Shown piece by piece: positions 8,416-17,387 of a stretch of DNA of 31,361 nt; the stretch's first letter is position 1; the number at the start of each line of letters is the position of its first letter. Source of the DNA: Georgenia_B sunbinii (GTDB taxonomy: Bacteria > Actinomycetota > Actinomycetes > Actinomycetales > Actinomycetaceae); NCBI RefSeq assembly GCF_036421855.1, contig NZ_JAZGOK010000018.1, one strand, 5' to 3'. Both the position numbers and the translations under genes were made by a program. Below the pieces are notes generated by a model that worked only from the letters and a program-made list of their open reading frames with translations, did no database searches and was not told the origin of the DNA.

Positions 8416-8829
8416 TCAGATGAGCGGCATCCCGTTGGCCGACCTGGAGTAGGTGCCCTGCTGGGACACCAGCAGGGCGATGAACTCCACGATGACCCAG
8501 ATCCACAGCGGCACGAGGAACACGAAGCCGATGAGGATGAAGGCGGTCGCGTAGCCGGCGAACGCGAGCAGCAGCTGCACGATGCCCCGTCCGGTGTAGC
8601 CGAGGTAGAAGTTGTGGATCCCGAGGTTGCCGAGGAAGAAGCACAGCAGCACGGCGGCGATGCGGGACTTCGGCGGCGCCATGTACTGCGGGTGGCCGGC
8701 GTACTGCGGCGCGGCGCCGTACTGCGCTGGCACGCCGTACTGCGGTGGCACCCCGTACTGCTGCGGAGCTCCACTGTTCGGCTGGTGGTGAGGCTGGGCC
8801 GGTGAGCTCGGCTCGGGGGGCGTGGTCAT
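8416..8829 (-). CDS. TM2 domain-containing membrane protein
   Basis: 137 aa. Residues 1-53 are a Pro/Gln/Tyr-rich tail with five QYG/QYA/QYM repeats (QYGVP, QYGVP, QYGAA, QYAGH, QYMAP). Residues 54-90 are a TM2 domain (PF05154): KSRIAAVLLCFFLGNLGIHN, then FYLGYTGRGIVQLLL, the classic helix-loop-helix in which the FLG.lGiH.FYLG motif sits at the turn. A second hydrophobic stretch (about 92-121) follows. TM2 proteins with disordered Pro/Tyr-rich tails are common in actinobacteria; no enzymatic role is known. It is a single-gene unit on the minus strand, downstream of and co-directional with the peptide transporter. Confidence 0.9.
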   Translation of the reverse strand: MTTPPEPSSPAQPHHQPNSGAPQQYGVPPQYGVPAQYGAAPQYAGHPQYMAPPKSRIAAVLLCFFLGNLGIHNFYLGYTGRGIVQLLLAFAGYATAFILIGFVFLVPLWIWVIVEFIALLVSQQGTYSRSANGMPLI

Positions 8830-8880
8830 GCTCCCAATTCTAGAGCGGTTTGCGGTGGTAGAACGCCGTTTCGTCGATCG

Positions 8881-10392
<1,512 letters not shown>

Positions 10393-10466
10393 GGCCCCAT
10401 GCTCCGCTCGTCACCGGTGGTCCGCCAGCCGGTCACCGTCCCCGGGCAACGGAGTTCCCCACCCCT

Positions 10467-11221
10467 TCGCCGAGAGCGGGATTGTCCACCCCTCCCCTTC
10501 GCCGAGAGCGGGATTGTCCACCCCACCCCCTCGCCGAGAGCGGGATTGTCCACCCCTCCCCTTCGCCGAGAGCGGGATTGTCCACCCCTCCCCTTCGCCG
10601 AGAGCGGGATTGTCCACCCCACCCCCTCGCCGAGAGCGGGATTGTCCACCCCTCCCCTTCGCCGAGAGCGGGATTGTCCACCCCTCCCCTTCGCCGAGAG
10701 CGGGATTGTCCACCCCACCCCCTCGCCGAGAGCGGGATTGTCCACCCCTCCCCTTCGCCGAGAGCGGGATTGTCCACCCCTCCCCTTCGCCGAGAGCGGG
10801 ATTGTCCACCCCACCCCCTCGCCGAGAGCGGGATTGTCCACCCCTCCCCTTCGCCGAGAGCGGGATTGTCCACCCCTCCCCTTCGCCGAGAGCGGGATTG
10901 TCCACCCCACCCCCTCGCCGAGAGCGGGATTGTCCACCCCTCCCCTTCGCCGAGAGCGGGATTGTCCACCCCACCCCCTCGCCGAGAGCGGGATTGTCCA
11001 CCCCTCCCCTTCGCCGAGAGCGGGATTGTCCACCCCACCCCCTCGCCGAGAGCGGGATTGTCCACCCCTCCCCTTCGCCGAGAGCGGGATTGTCCACCCC
11101 ACCCCCTCGCCGAGAGCGGGATTGTCCACCCCTCCCCTTCGCCGAGAGCGGGATTGTCCACCCCTCCCCTTCGCCGAGAGCGGGATTGTCCACCCCACCC
11201 CCTCGCCGAGAGCGGGATTGT
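10467..11221. repeat. Tandem array of 24 x 32-bp units carrying a DnaA-box-like core
   Basis: Units begin every 32 bp from 10467 to 11203. Each carries the invariant core CGAGAGCGGGATTGT. In the first 23 units this is followed by CCACCCC and one of two endings, TCCCCT (type A) or ACCCCC (type B); the last unit diverges to TTCACG. Order: AB, four AAB, three AB, AAB, end, so 96-bp and 64-bp higher-order units are visible. The 23 units contain TTGTCCACC, one mismatch from TTGTCCACA, the actinobacterial DnaA box. 32 bp is close to three helical turns, so all boxes face the same side. A degenerate partial unit precedes the array (about 10452-10466). All reading frames through it are open by composition only. 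Confidence 0.95.
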
Positions 11222-11256
11222 TCACGTTCGAGTCCGCTTGCCTGTCGAGCGCGCTG

Positions 11257-11382
11257 CGGACAATCCCGCTCTCGGGGACAATCCCGCTCTCGAGGGTAAG
11301 TCTGCTCTCGGGGACAATCCCGCTCTCGGGGGTAAGTCTGCTCTCGGGGACAATCCCGCTCTCGGGGGTAGGGCTGCTCTCG
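11257..11382. repeat. Seven 18-bp tandem units, inverted relative to the 32-bp array
   Basis: Seven contiguous 18-bp units. Units 1, 2, 4 and 6 read (G/C)GGACAATCCCGCTCTCG with slight edge variation, and are the reverse complement of the core of the 32-bp units. Units 3 and 5 read GGGTAAGTCTGCTCTCG and unit 7 GGGTAGGGCTGCTCTCG, each with one extra leading base. From unit 2 on the two types alternate. A 35-bp non-repeat spacer (11222-11256) separates the two arrays, which together make a large inverted-repeat structure. The array ends 6 bp before the stop of the FMN reductase gene. Confidence 0.93.
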
Positions 11383-11388
11383 GGTGGT

Positions 11389-11970
11389 TCAGGCGTTGGC
11401 GCTGACCAGCTGGCTGCTGCGGACGCCCTCCATCGCCTTGGTCCACGGCACGAGCTGGTTGAGCATCGGCTCGACGGACGCGATGGCGTTAGCGGTGGGC
11501 GCGAGGACGGCGTAGTTCTCGAAGTCGGTGGCGAGGCCGAGCAGCACGGCGTTGCGCACGTGCGCCACCTGCATCTCCGAGAGGATCCCGCGCAGGTGCT
11601 CGACGGCGCGGGCGCCGCCGGCCGAGCCGTAGCTGACGAAGCCGGCGGCCTTGTTGTGCATCTCCGGCGCGAGGTAGTCCAGCGCGTTCTTCAGCGCGCC
11701 GGTGATCGAGTGGTTGTACTCCGAGACGACGAACACGAAGCCGTCGAACTCGTTCATCCTGGCCGACCACCGCTGGGAGTGCGGCTGCTGGCCCGGGCCC
11801 ATGGCCGGCGGCAGCTGCTCGTCCCACACCGGCAGGGCGAAGTCAGCGATGTCGACGATCTCGAACTCGGCGTCCGAGCGCTGCTCGGCGACGCCCTTGA
11901 CCCAGTGGGCGACGTTGAGGCTCTGGCGGCCGGGACGGACACTTCCGGTAACGATGGCGATCTTGGTCAA
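11389..11970 (-). CDS. NADPH-dependent FMN reductase (flavodoxin-like)
   Basis: 193 aa, FMN_red family (PF03358). The N-terminal strand and phosphate loop are IAIVTGSVRPGRQSLNVA, and the family motif is VVSEYNHSITGALKNALDYL. YGSAGGARAVEHLR then completes the flavin site. These enzymes reduce FMN or quinones with NAD(P)H in the cytosol. The start is TTG at 11970, supported by GAGGAAAT just upstream on the minus strand; no ATG start fits as well. It diverges from the alcohol dehydrogenase with a dyad between them, suggesting shared redox- or electrophile-responsive control. Its end abuts the 18-bp repeat array. Confidence 0.93.
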   Translation of the reverse strand: MTKIAIVTGSVRPGRQSLNVAHWVKGVAEQRSDAEFEIVDIADFALPVWDEQLPPAMGPGQQPHSQRWSARMNEFDGFVFVVSEYNHSITGALKNALDYLAPEMHNKAAGFVSYGSAGGARAVEHLRGILSEMQVAHVRNAVLLGLATDFENYAVLAPTANAIASVEPMLNQLVPWTKAMEGVRSSQLVSANA

Positions 11971-12005
11971 GAGATTTCCTCACTCAGGTGGGCTACGGTC
12001 GCTGG

Positions 12006-12019
12006 CTTGAACCTTCAAG
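12006..12019. promoter_or_regulatory. Dyad CTTGAA-CC-TTCAAG between divergent FMN reductase and ADH genes
   Basis: A perfect 6-bp inverted repeat with a 2-bp centre sits 36 bp upstream of the FMN reductase start and 136 bp upstream of the ADH start. MarR/HxlR-type regulators often bind TTGAA-containing dyads near flavin reductase genes, so it is a candidate operator. No regulator gene is adjacent. Confidence 0.4.
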
Positions 12020-12154
12020 ATTAGAGGGTTGTTCCGCCCCTCGACGTGGGCTGCGTCACCCTGGGGCCCAGGGCGGACCGAGGTCCCAGGGCCCGCCGCC
12101 CGAGCGCCGGTACCGTCGAGATACCCACCCCCGCCGAGCGAGGAGCGAGTCCCC

Positions 12155-13177
12155 ATGAAGGCCGTCCAGTACCGCACCTTCGGAGCAGGCCCCGAGGTTG
12201 TCGAGATCGACCGGCCGGTCCCCGGCCCCGGAGAGGTGCTGCTGCGGATCACCGCCGCCGGCATGTGCCACTCCGACCACGTCGTCATGGACATGCCGGA
12301 GGAAGGCTTCCCCTACGCGATGCCGCAGACACTCGGTCACGAGCCCGCGGGCGTCGTCGAGGAGCTGGGGGAGGGTGCCACGGGCGTCGAGATCGGCGAC
12401 GCCGTCATCGTCTACGGCTGCTGGGGCTGCGGCGTCTGCGAGATGTGCGCCGACGGCTCCGAGCAGCTGTGCCTGCGCGGCATGCGCTCGCCCGGCCTCG
12501 GCGCCCCTGGCGCGATGGCGGAGTACATGATCGTCGACAACGCCCGCCACCTCGTTCCCATCGGCGACCTCGACCCGGTCAAGGCCGCCTCGCTCACCGA
12601 CGCCGCGCTCACCCCTTACCGCGGCATCAAGCGCGTCATCGGCCACCTCGGCGGTGGCTCGACCGCGGTCGTCATCGGCGCCGGCGGCCTGGGCCACGTC
12701 GCGATCCAGCTGCTCCGCGAGCTCACCGCGACCCACGTCATCGCGCTGGACATCGGTGAGGACAAGCTCGCCTTCGCCCGCGAGATGGGCGCCCACGAGG
12801 CCTTCGAGTCCGACGCCGACGCCGCCGCGAAGGTCAAGGAGCTCACCGGCGGACGAGGAGCCGACGTCGTGTTCGACTTCGTCGGCATCGACGCCACCGG
12901 GGAGCTTGCGCTCGCTGCGGTGCGGGTCGCGGGCGCCGTCGTCATCCTCGGGGCCGGTGGCGGCACCGCGAAGGTCGGGTTCATGTCCGCGCCGTACGAC
13001 GTCACGGTCACCACCTCGCTGTGGGGCCGGCGCAACGAGCTCATCGAGGTCGTCGAGATGGCCAAGCGCGGCCAGATCGAGATCCACACGACGACGTACC
13101 CGATCGAGGACGCACCCCGGGCGTACCAGCTCCTCGACGATGGCCAGATCACCGGCCGCGCCATCGTCGTCCCCTGA
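12155..13177 (+). CDS. Zinc-dependent alcohol dehydrogenase (MDR superfamily)
   Basis: 340 aa; the start at ATG 12155 has GAGGAG upstream, and longer in-frame starts do not. It oxidises alcohols or reduces aldehydes with NAD(P). Catalytic zinc ligands are C38 (GMCHSDH), H62 with E63 (GHEPAGVVEELG) and probably D149 (SLTDAALTPYRG). The structural-zinc lobe is C92, C95, C98 and C106 (spacing x2, x2, x7). The nucleotide-binding motif GAGGLGHVA is at about residues 175-183. The pattern fits broad-specificity or secondary-alcohol type ADHs; the substrate is not determined. It stands alone, followed by GC-rich intergenic DNA before nfo. Confidence 0.93.
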   Translation: MKAVQYRTFGAGPEVVEIDRPVPGPGEVLLRITAAGMCHSDHVVMDMPEEGFPYAMPQTLGHEPAGVVEELGEGATGVEIGDAVIVYGCWGCGVCEMCADGSEQLCLRGMRSPGLGAPGAMAEYMIVDNARHLVPIGDLDPVKAASLTDAALTPYRGIKRVIGHLGGGSTAVVIGAGGLGHVAIQLLRELTATHVIALDIGEDKLAFAREMGAHEAFESDADAAAKVKELTGGRGADVVFDFVGIDATGELALAAVRVAGAVVILGAGGGTAKVGFMSAPYDVTVTTSLWGRRNELIEVVEMAKRGQIEIHTTTYPIEDAPRAYQLLDDGQITGRAIVVP

Positions 13178-13352
13178 CCGCCTGAGGCCCCGAGGCCCGT
13201 CGTCTCGTACCTCTCGATCAACGGTCGCCAGTTCTAGCAGGGCGGTTCTGAGCGAAAGGGACGAGCCCTCGGGTCGGGGCGGCGGAGCGAGGCGGGGCGG
13301 CGGCGCCGGCGCCGCTGCCCCGGGCTGCTCCGGGCGTCGTAGGCTCGGGGGC

Positions 13353-14144
13353 ATGATCATCGGATCTCACGTCGACCGCACCGACCCCGTCGGGGAGGCC
13401 CGCGCTCGCGGTGCGCAGGCCGCGCAGATCTTCCTCGGCGACCCGCAGAGCTTCAAGGACGTCTCCGTCGCCCACCCGGGCGGGGCAGCCGGGCTGCGGG
13501 AGGAGGCCGCCGAGGCCGGCGTGGACCTGTACGTCCACTCGCACTACGTCATCAACGTCGCCTCGACGAACAACCGGATCCGGATCCCCAGCCGCAAGCT
13601 GCTGCAGCGGATCGTCGACCTGGCCGCGGAGGTCGGGGCGCGCGGCGTCGTCGTCCACGGCGGCCACGTGACCAAGGACGAGGACCCGGAAATCGGCTTC
13701 GACAACTGGCGCAAGTGCATCGACGGCCTCGACCTGGCCGTGCCGATCCTCATCGAGAACACCGCCGGCGGCACCAAGGCGATGGCGCGTGGCGTCGACC
13801 GGATCGCCCAGCTGTGGCAGGCCGTCTCGGCCGCCGCCGGCGGGGACCGGGTGGGCTTCTGCCTCGACACCTGCCACGCCTACGCCGGCGGCGAGCAGCT
13901 CGCCGGGCTCGTCGAGCGGATCACCGCCGCCACGGGCCGCATCGACCTCGTGCACGCCAACGACTCGCGCGACGCCTTCGACTCCGGTGCGGACCGGCAC
14001 GCCAACCTCGGCGCCGGCAGCCTGCCTGCCGACGACCTCGTCGCCCTCGTCCGTGAGGCCGGGGCACCGGTGATCGTCGAGACCCCCGGTGGCGCCGCGG
14101 AGCAGGGAACCGACATCGGCTGGCTGCGCGAGCGGCTCGGCTGA
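13353..14144 (+). CDS. nfo: Endonuclease IV (AP endonuclease, deoxyribonuclease IV)
   Basis: The 263-aa TIM-barrel enzyme of the AP_endonuc_2 family cleaves 5' of abasic sites in base-excision repair. All nine expected metal-ligand positions of the trinuclear zinc site can be aligned to the E. coli enzyme: H62 (YVHSHY), H102 (VVHGGH), E135 (LIENTAGG), D172 and H175 (LDTCHAYAGG), H201 (LVHANDS), D214 and H216 (DRHANLG) and E243 (VETPGG). ATG 13353 starts MIIGSHV, the usual family opening. The frame is open far upstream, but only as a shadow of the ADH gene. A 16-bp GC palindrome (13300-13315) lies upstream. It converges with the ABC permease 25 bp away. Confidence 0.96.
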   Translation: MIIGSHVDRTDPVGEARARGAQAAQIFLGDPQSFKDVSVAHPGGAAGLREEAAEAGVDLYVHSHYVINVASTNNRIRIPSRKLLQRIVDLAAEVGARGVVVHGGHVTKDEDPEIGFDNWRKCIDGLDLAVPILIENTAGGTKAMARGVDRIAQLWQAVSAAAGGDRVGFCLDTCHAYAGGEQLAGLVERITAATGRIDLVHANDSRDAFDSGADRHANLGAGSLPADDLVALVREAGAPVIVETPGGAAEQGTDIGWLRERLG

Positions 14145-14169
14145 GCCGCCGGGCAGCGGGCTCACCGGC

Positions 14170-15057
14170 TCAGGACAGCACGTCCTTGCCGGCGAACCGG
14201 CCGTAGGCCAGGGCGCCGAACATCGCGACGTAGCCGCCCTGGAGCAGCGCGTTGTCAGCGAACGAGCCCCACGCGATCGGCTCTCGCAGCAGGTCGGCGA
14301 AGCCGAGCCAGTGGTGGCTGAACAACCACGGGTGCAGCCAGGCCAGCTGGTCGAGCGAGCCGAGCACCTGCGCGACGATCGACACGACGACGGTGGCCGC
14401 CATCGCGCCGACCGGCACCACCGTGAGGGTGGAGAGGAACAGCCCGACCGCGCTGAGCCCGAGCATCGACACGCTGACGTAGGCAGCGACGAGCAGCGCA
14501 CGGCCGAGCGCCTCCCACGGCCCGACGGTGTCCCCGGACAGCAGCGTCACCGGCCCCACCGGGAACAGCGCGGCCCCGATGGCGGATCCGGCGACGACGA
14601 TGCTCGCCGTCGCCGCGAAGCAGAACGCCGCCGCGCCGACGTACTTGGTCACCAGCAGCCGGAGCCGCCCGACGGGTGCGAGCAGCAGGTAGCGCAGCGT
14701 CCCGAGCCCGGCCTCGCCGGCCACGGTGTCTCCGGCGACCACGCCGACGGTCAGCGGCAGGAACAGCGGGATCGTCACCACGAGGCCGGTGATCGAGACG
14801 AACAGCCCGTTCTGGGTGACCCGGTCGAGGAACGGCGGGCCCTGGCCCGGGCCGGGCGGCGTCGACGAGACCTTCACGACGACGGCGATGATCACCGGGA
14901 TCGCCGCCAGTGCGACGAGCATCGCCCAGGTGCGGCGCCGGCCGAGCAGCAGGGCCAGCTCGGACCCGACGAACGCCCAGGCGCTGCCCCTGCGGCGGCT
15001 CGCCGGGGCGTCGGTCGTGGGCCCGGCGCCGTCCGGGCGCCCGGCGTCAGTGGGCAA
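14170..15057 (-). CDS. ABC-2 exporter permease of the LolA-like/ABC operon
   Basis: 295 aa if started at TTG 15057, which has GGAGAGGGG about 6 nt upstream and overlaps the ATPase stop by 11 bp. Longer in-frame starts (to 15291) lie inside the ATPase gene and read as arginine/serine-rich shadow sequence. After a short cytoplasmic leader come about six membrane segments: WAMLVALAAIPVIIAVVVKV, GLFVSITGLVVTIPLFLPLTV, the AGEAGLGTLRYLLLAPV loop typical of ABC-2 permeases, YVGAAAFCFAATASIVVAG, ALLVAAYVSVSMLGLSAVGL and VVPVGAMAATVVVSIVAQVL. It is the third gene of a minus-strand operon with the ATPase and the LolA-like protein. The substrate is unknown. Confidence 0.87.
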   Translation of the reverse strand: MPTDAGRPDGAGPTTDAPASRRRGSAWAFVGSELALLLGRRRTWAMLVALAAIPVIIAVVVKVSSTPPGPGQGPPFLDRVTQNGLFVSITGLVVTIPLFLPLTVGVVAGDTVAGEAGLGTLRYLLLAPVGRLRLLVTKYVGAAAFCFAATASIVVAGSAIGAALFPVGPVTLLSGDTVGPWEALGRALLVAAYVSVSMLGLSAVGLFLSTLTVVPVGAMAATVVVSIVAQVLGSLDQLAWLHPWLFSHHWLGFADLLREPIAWGSFADNALLQGGYVAMFGALAYGRFAGKDVLS

Positions 15058-16045
15058 CGTCGAACCCCTCTCCGGTGAGTGCGACGAACCGGTCCTCGAG
15101 CGTCTCCTGCTCGACCCCGAAGCCGCGCAGCCGTACCCCGCCGGCGACGAGCGCGGCCGCGACCGTCTCCGGCAGCGGCGCGTCGTCGGGCAACGTGGCC
15201 ACCACGACGGCGGCCTCGCCCTCATCGGCCCGGGGCGGTGCCGTCGCAGAGTCGTCGTTGACCGGGACCAGACCGAACCGGGCGAGCTCACGGCGGGCTG
15301 CCGCGGGGTCGGGCGTGACGACCCGCAGCCGGGTCTGGCCCAGGCCGCGCAGCTCGTCGAGGCTGCCCTGCGCGACGAGCCGCCCCTCGCGCATGACCGC
15401 GGCGTGGCTGCACACCTGCTCGATCTCGGCGAGCAGGTGGCTGGAGACGACGATCGTGGTGCCGCCGTCGGCCAGCGACCGGATGAGCGTGCGGACCTCC
15501 CGGGTGCCCTGCGGGTCGAGCCCGTTGGTCGGCTCGTCGAGGACGAGGAGGTCGCGCGGCATCAGCAGCGCCCCGGCGATCCCGAGGCGCTGCTTCATCC
15601 CCAGCGAGTAGGCGCGCACCCGCTTGCTGCCGGCGTGGCTCAGCCCCACCCGCTCGAGCGCCGCCGCGACGCGACTGTCGCGGGTGGCCGACGGCGCATG
15701 ACCGTCCGCGGCGTCGAGGCGCTGGAGGTTGGCGGCCCCGGAGAGGAACGGGTAGCTCGCCGGTCCCTCGACCAGCGCCCCGACCCGCGGCAGCACCTCG
15801 CGGAGCGCGCCGGGCATGTCGCGACCGAGCAGCTGCACCGCGCCGGACGTCGCCGTGGCCAGGCCGAGGAGGACCCGGATCGTCGTCGTCTTGCCCGAGC
15901 CGTTGGGCCCGAGGAAGCCGAACACGCTGCCCCGCGGCACGGCGAGGTCGAGATCGTCGACCGCGAGCTGGCGGCCGAAGCGCTTGGTCAGTCCGTGGGT
16001 CTCGACGGCGAGGTCGTCACCGGCAGCCGCGGCGGCGGGGGTCAT
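15047..16045 (-). CDS. ABC transporter ATP-binding protein
   Basis: 332 aa. Walker A GPNGSGKT is at 46-53, the signature YSLGMKQRLGIAGALL and Walker B LLVLDEPTNGLDPQG lie mid-protein, and the switch histidine is in VVSSHLL. A long C-terminal accessory region (from about 220) is typical of CcmA/DrrA-type exporter ATPases. ATG 16045 overlaps the stop of the upstream LolA-like gene (ATGA), and the 3' end overlaps the permease start, so the three genes form one translationally coupled operon. It is a paralogue in type of the 6407-7393 ATPase, but the sequences clearly differ. Confidence 0.93.
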   Translation of the reverse strand: MTPAAAAAGDDLAVETHGLTKRFGRQLAVDDLDLAVPRGSVFGFLGPNGSGKTTTIRVLLGLATATSGAVQLLGRDMPGALREVLPRVGALVEGPASYPFLSGAANLQRLDAADGHAPSATRDSRVAAALERVGLSHAGSKRVRAYSLGMKQRLGIAGALLMPRDLLVLDEPTNGLDPQGTREVRTLIRSLADGGTTIVVSSHLLAEIEQVCSHAAVMREGRLVAQGSLDELRGLGQTRLRVVTPDPAAARRELARFGLVPVNDDSATAPPRADEGEAAVVVATLPDDAPLPETVAAALVAGGVRLRGFGVEQETLEDRFVALTGEGFDVAH

Positions 16046-17304
16046 GAGTCGGCGAGTGCCTGGAGGTGCTCCGGGGTGACGGCGCCGACGAGGATGCGAC
16101 CGTCGTCGGTCACCAGCGCGCTCAGCAGCGCGGTGGACAGCAGCCGGCCGCCGTCGACCGGCTCGGTGAGCTCGGCCAGCAGCGGCTCCTCGGTGAGTGC
16201 GGTGGCATCCGGCCCGGCGTCGAGCACGACGACGGTGCCCCAGCCCTCGCCGAGGACCGCCGGTCCAGGCAGCTCGCCGAGCGCGCCTGCCTGCCCCGGG
16301 CCGTCGAGCTCGGGCGGCAGCGCGCGGTCGGTGCCCGGCCCCGCAGCGCCGTGGTCGGGCCAGTCGGCCGGGTCCGGCACCGGGACGTCGTACGCCTCGA
16401 CGGTGGCGTCAGCGGGTGGCGCGAAGTCGAACAGCGACGCGTCCGGCGCGGCGAGGTCGATGTCGGTGTACGCCAGCCGGAACGCCGGGTCGGTCTGCCC
16501 GTCGGCCATCACCGTGACGCCGAGCGGGAACCCTGTCTCGCCGTCGACGGCGATCGTCACGCTCGCCACGAGCGTCTCCGCCGCGCGCGGGGTGAGCACC
16601 AGGGTGTACGCGTCGCGGCCGGCGACCCGGGCGTCCTGGCCGACGCTGAGCTCGGTGCTCGGCTCGAGCGCGTCGACGACGGCGGCCGCCAGCTCCTCGG
16701 GCGTCGGCAGGTCTGCGGCGCCCGGCCGCTCCGGGTGGCCGGGCCGCTCCGGGGGAGCAGGAAGGTCGGCCGGGTCGGGGAGCGTCACGTGGGTGGCGGT
16801 GTTCGTGGCGGAGTCGTACGCCCAGACGTCGGTGCCGTTGACGACGACGTTGCGCTCGGCCAGCCTGTCGACGAGCTGGAACCTCGCCTCGTCCGGGCCC
16901 CCGACGAACACCCGGCCGGTGTGGTCGCCGGTGAGCAGCTCGAGCAGCTCGGCGGCCGGGGTGGCCTCGGACGGTTCGGTCGCGGGCGTGCTCGGATCCG
17001 GGTCGGCAGGGAGGGCGTCGTCGCCGCCGGCGTCGTCACCGAGCCCCGCACCACCGGGCGGTCCGCCACCGAAGCCACCGGCGCCGGCGAGCCCGGCCGG
17101 CAGCTCGGGCAGCCCGAGGTCGGCGCTCTTCTCGAAGCTGCCGGAGAACGCGGTGACCGAGTGGTGGCCGACCATCGTCAGCACGTCCTCGGGGGACCTG
17201 TCGGGCAGATCGACCGCGCCGGCCTGCGAGGTGACGGCGACCGTGCCCGCGATGATCGCGGCGACGGCGCCGGCGGGTAGCCAGCGGTGCCAGGTGCGGG
17301 TCAT
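16042..17304 (-). CDS. Secreted LolA-like / DUF2092-type protein of the ABC operon
   Basis: 420 aa from ATG 17304, which has AAGGAG 6-7 nt upstream; an earlier in-frame ATG at 17331 has none. Residues 1-30 form a signal peptide (positive TRTWHRW, hydrophobic AGAVAAIIAGTVAVT, then SQAGA). The body resembles the actinobacterial LolA/RseB-like family: HSVTAFSGSFEKSADLGLPE, DHTGRVFVGGPDEARFQL, NGTDVWAYDSATNTATHVTL and a late DAYTLVLTPRA. An internal Gly/Pro/Asp-rich linker interrupts the fold. In Gram-positives these proteins are exported and often encoded beside an ABC exporter. A role in binding a lipid or lipopeptide cargo, or in envelope sensing, is inferred. The stop overlaps the ATPase start. 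Confidence 0.8.
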   Translation of the reverse strand: MTRTWHRWLPAGAVAAIIAGTVAVTSQAGAVDLPDRSPEDVLTMVGHHSVTAFSGSFEKSADLGLPELPAGLAGAGGFGGGPPGGAGLGDDAGGDDALPADPDPSTPATEPSEATPAAELLELLTGDHTGRVFVGGPDEARFQLVDRLAERNVVVNGTDVWAYDSATNTATHVTLPDPADLPAPPERPGHPERPGAADLPTPEELAAAVVDALEPSTELSVGQDARVAGRDAYTLVLTPRAAETLVASVTIAVDGETGFPLGVTVMADGQTDPAFRLAYTDIDLAAPDASLFDFAPPADATVEAYDVPVPDPADWPDHGAAGPGTDRALPPELDGPGQAGALGELPGPAVLGEGWGTVVVLDAGPDATALTEEPLLAELTEPVDGGRLLSTALLSALVTDDGRILVGAVTPEHLQALADS

Positions 17305-17387
17305 GGGGTGCTCCTTCGAACGCGCCTGCATCGACGGTACGTCGGCCCCGGCGCTGGTGCCAGTGCCGCACTGTCTACACTTCGCCG

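Noticed and set aside
10467..11221. CRISPR array
   Set aside because: The period is constant, but the segments between cores are just two near-identical C-rich sequences, not unique spacers, and no cas gene is nearby.
13300..13315. Perfect 16-bp palindrome GCGGCGCCGGCGCCGC upstream of nfo, as an operator
   Set aside because: It is a simple GC-rich alternating sequence of a kind expected by composition here; kept only as a possible hairpin.
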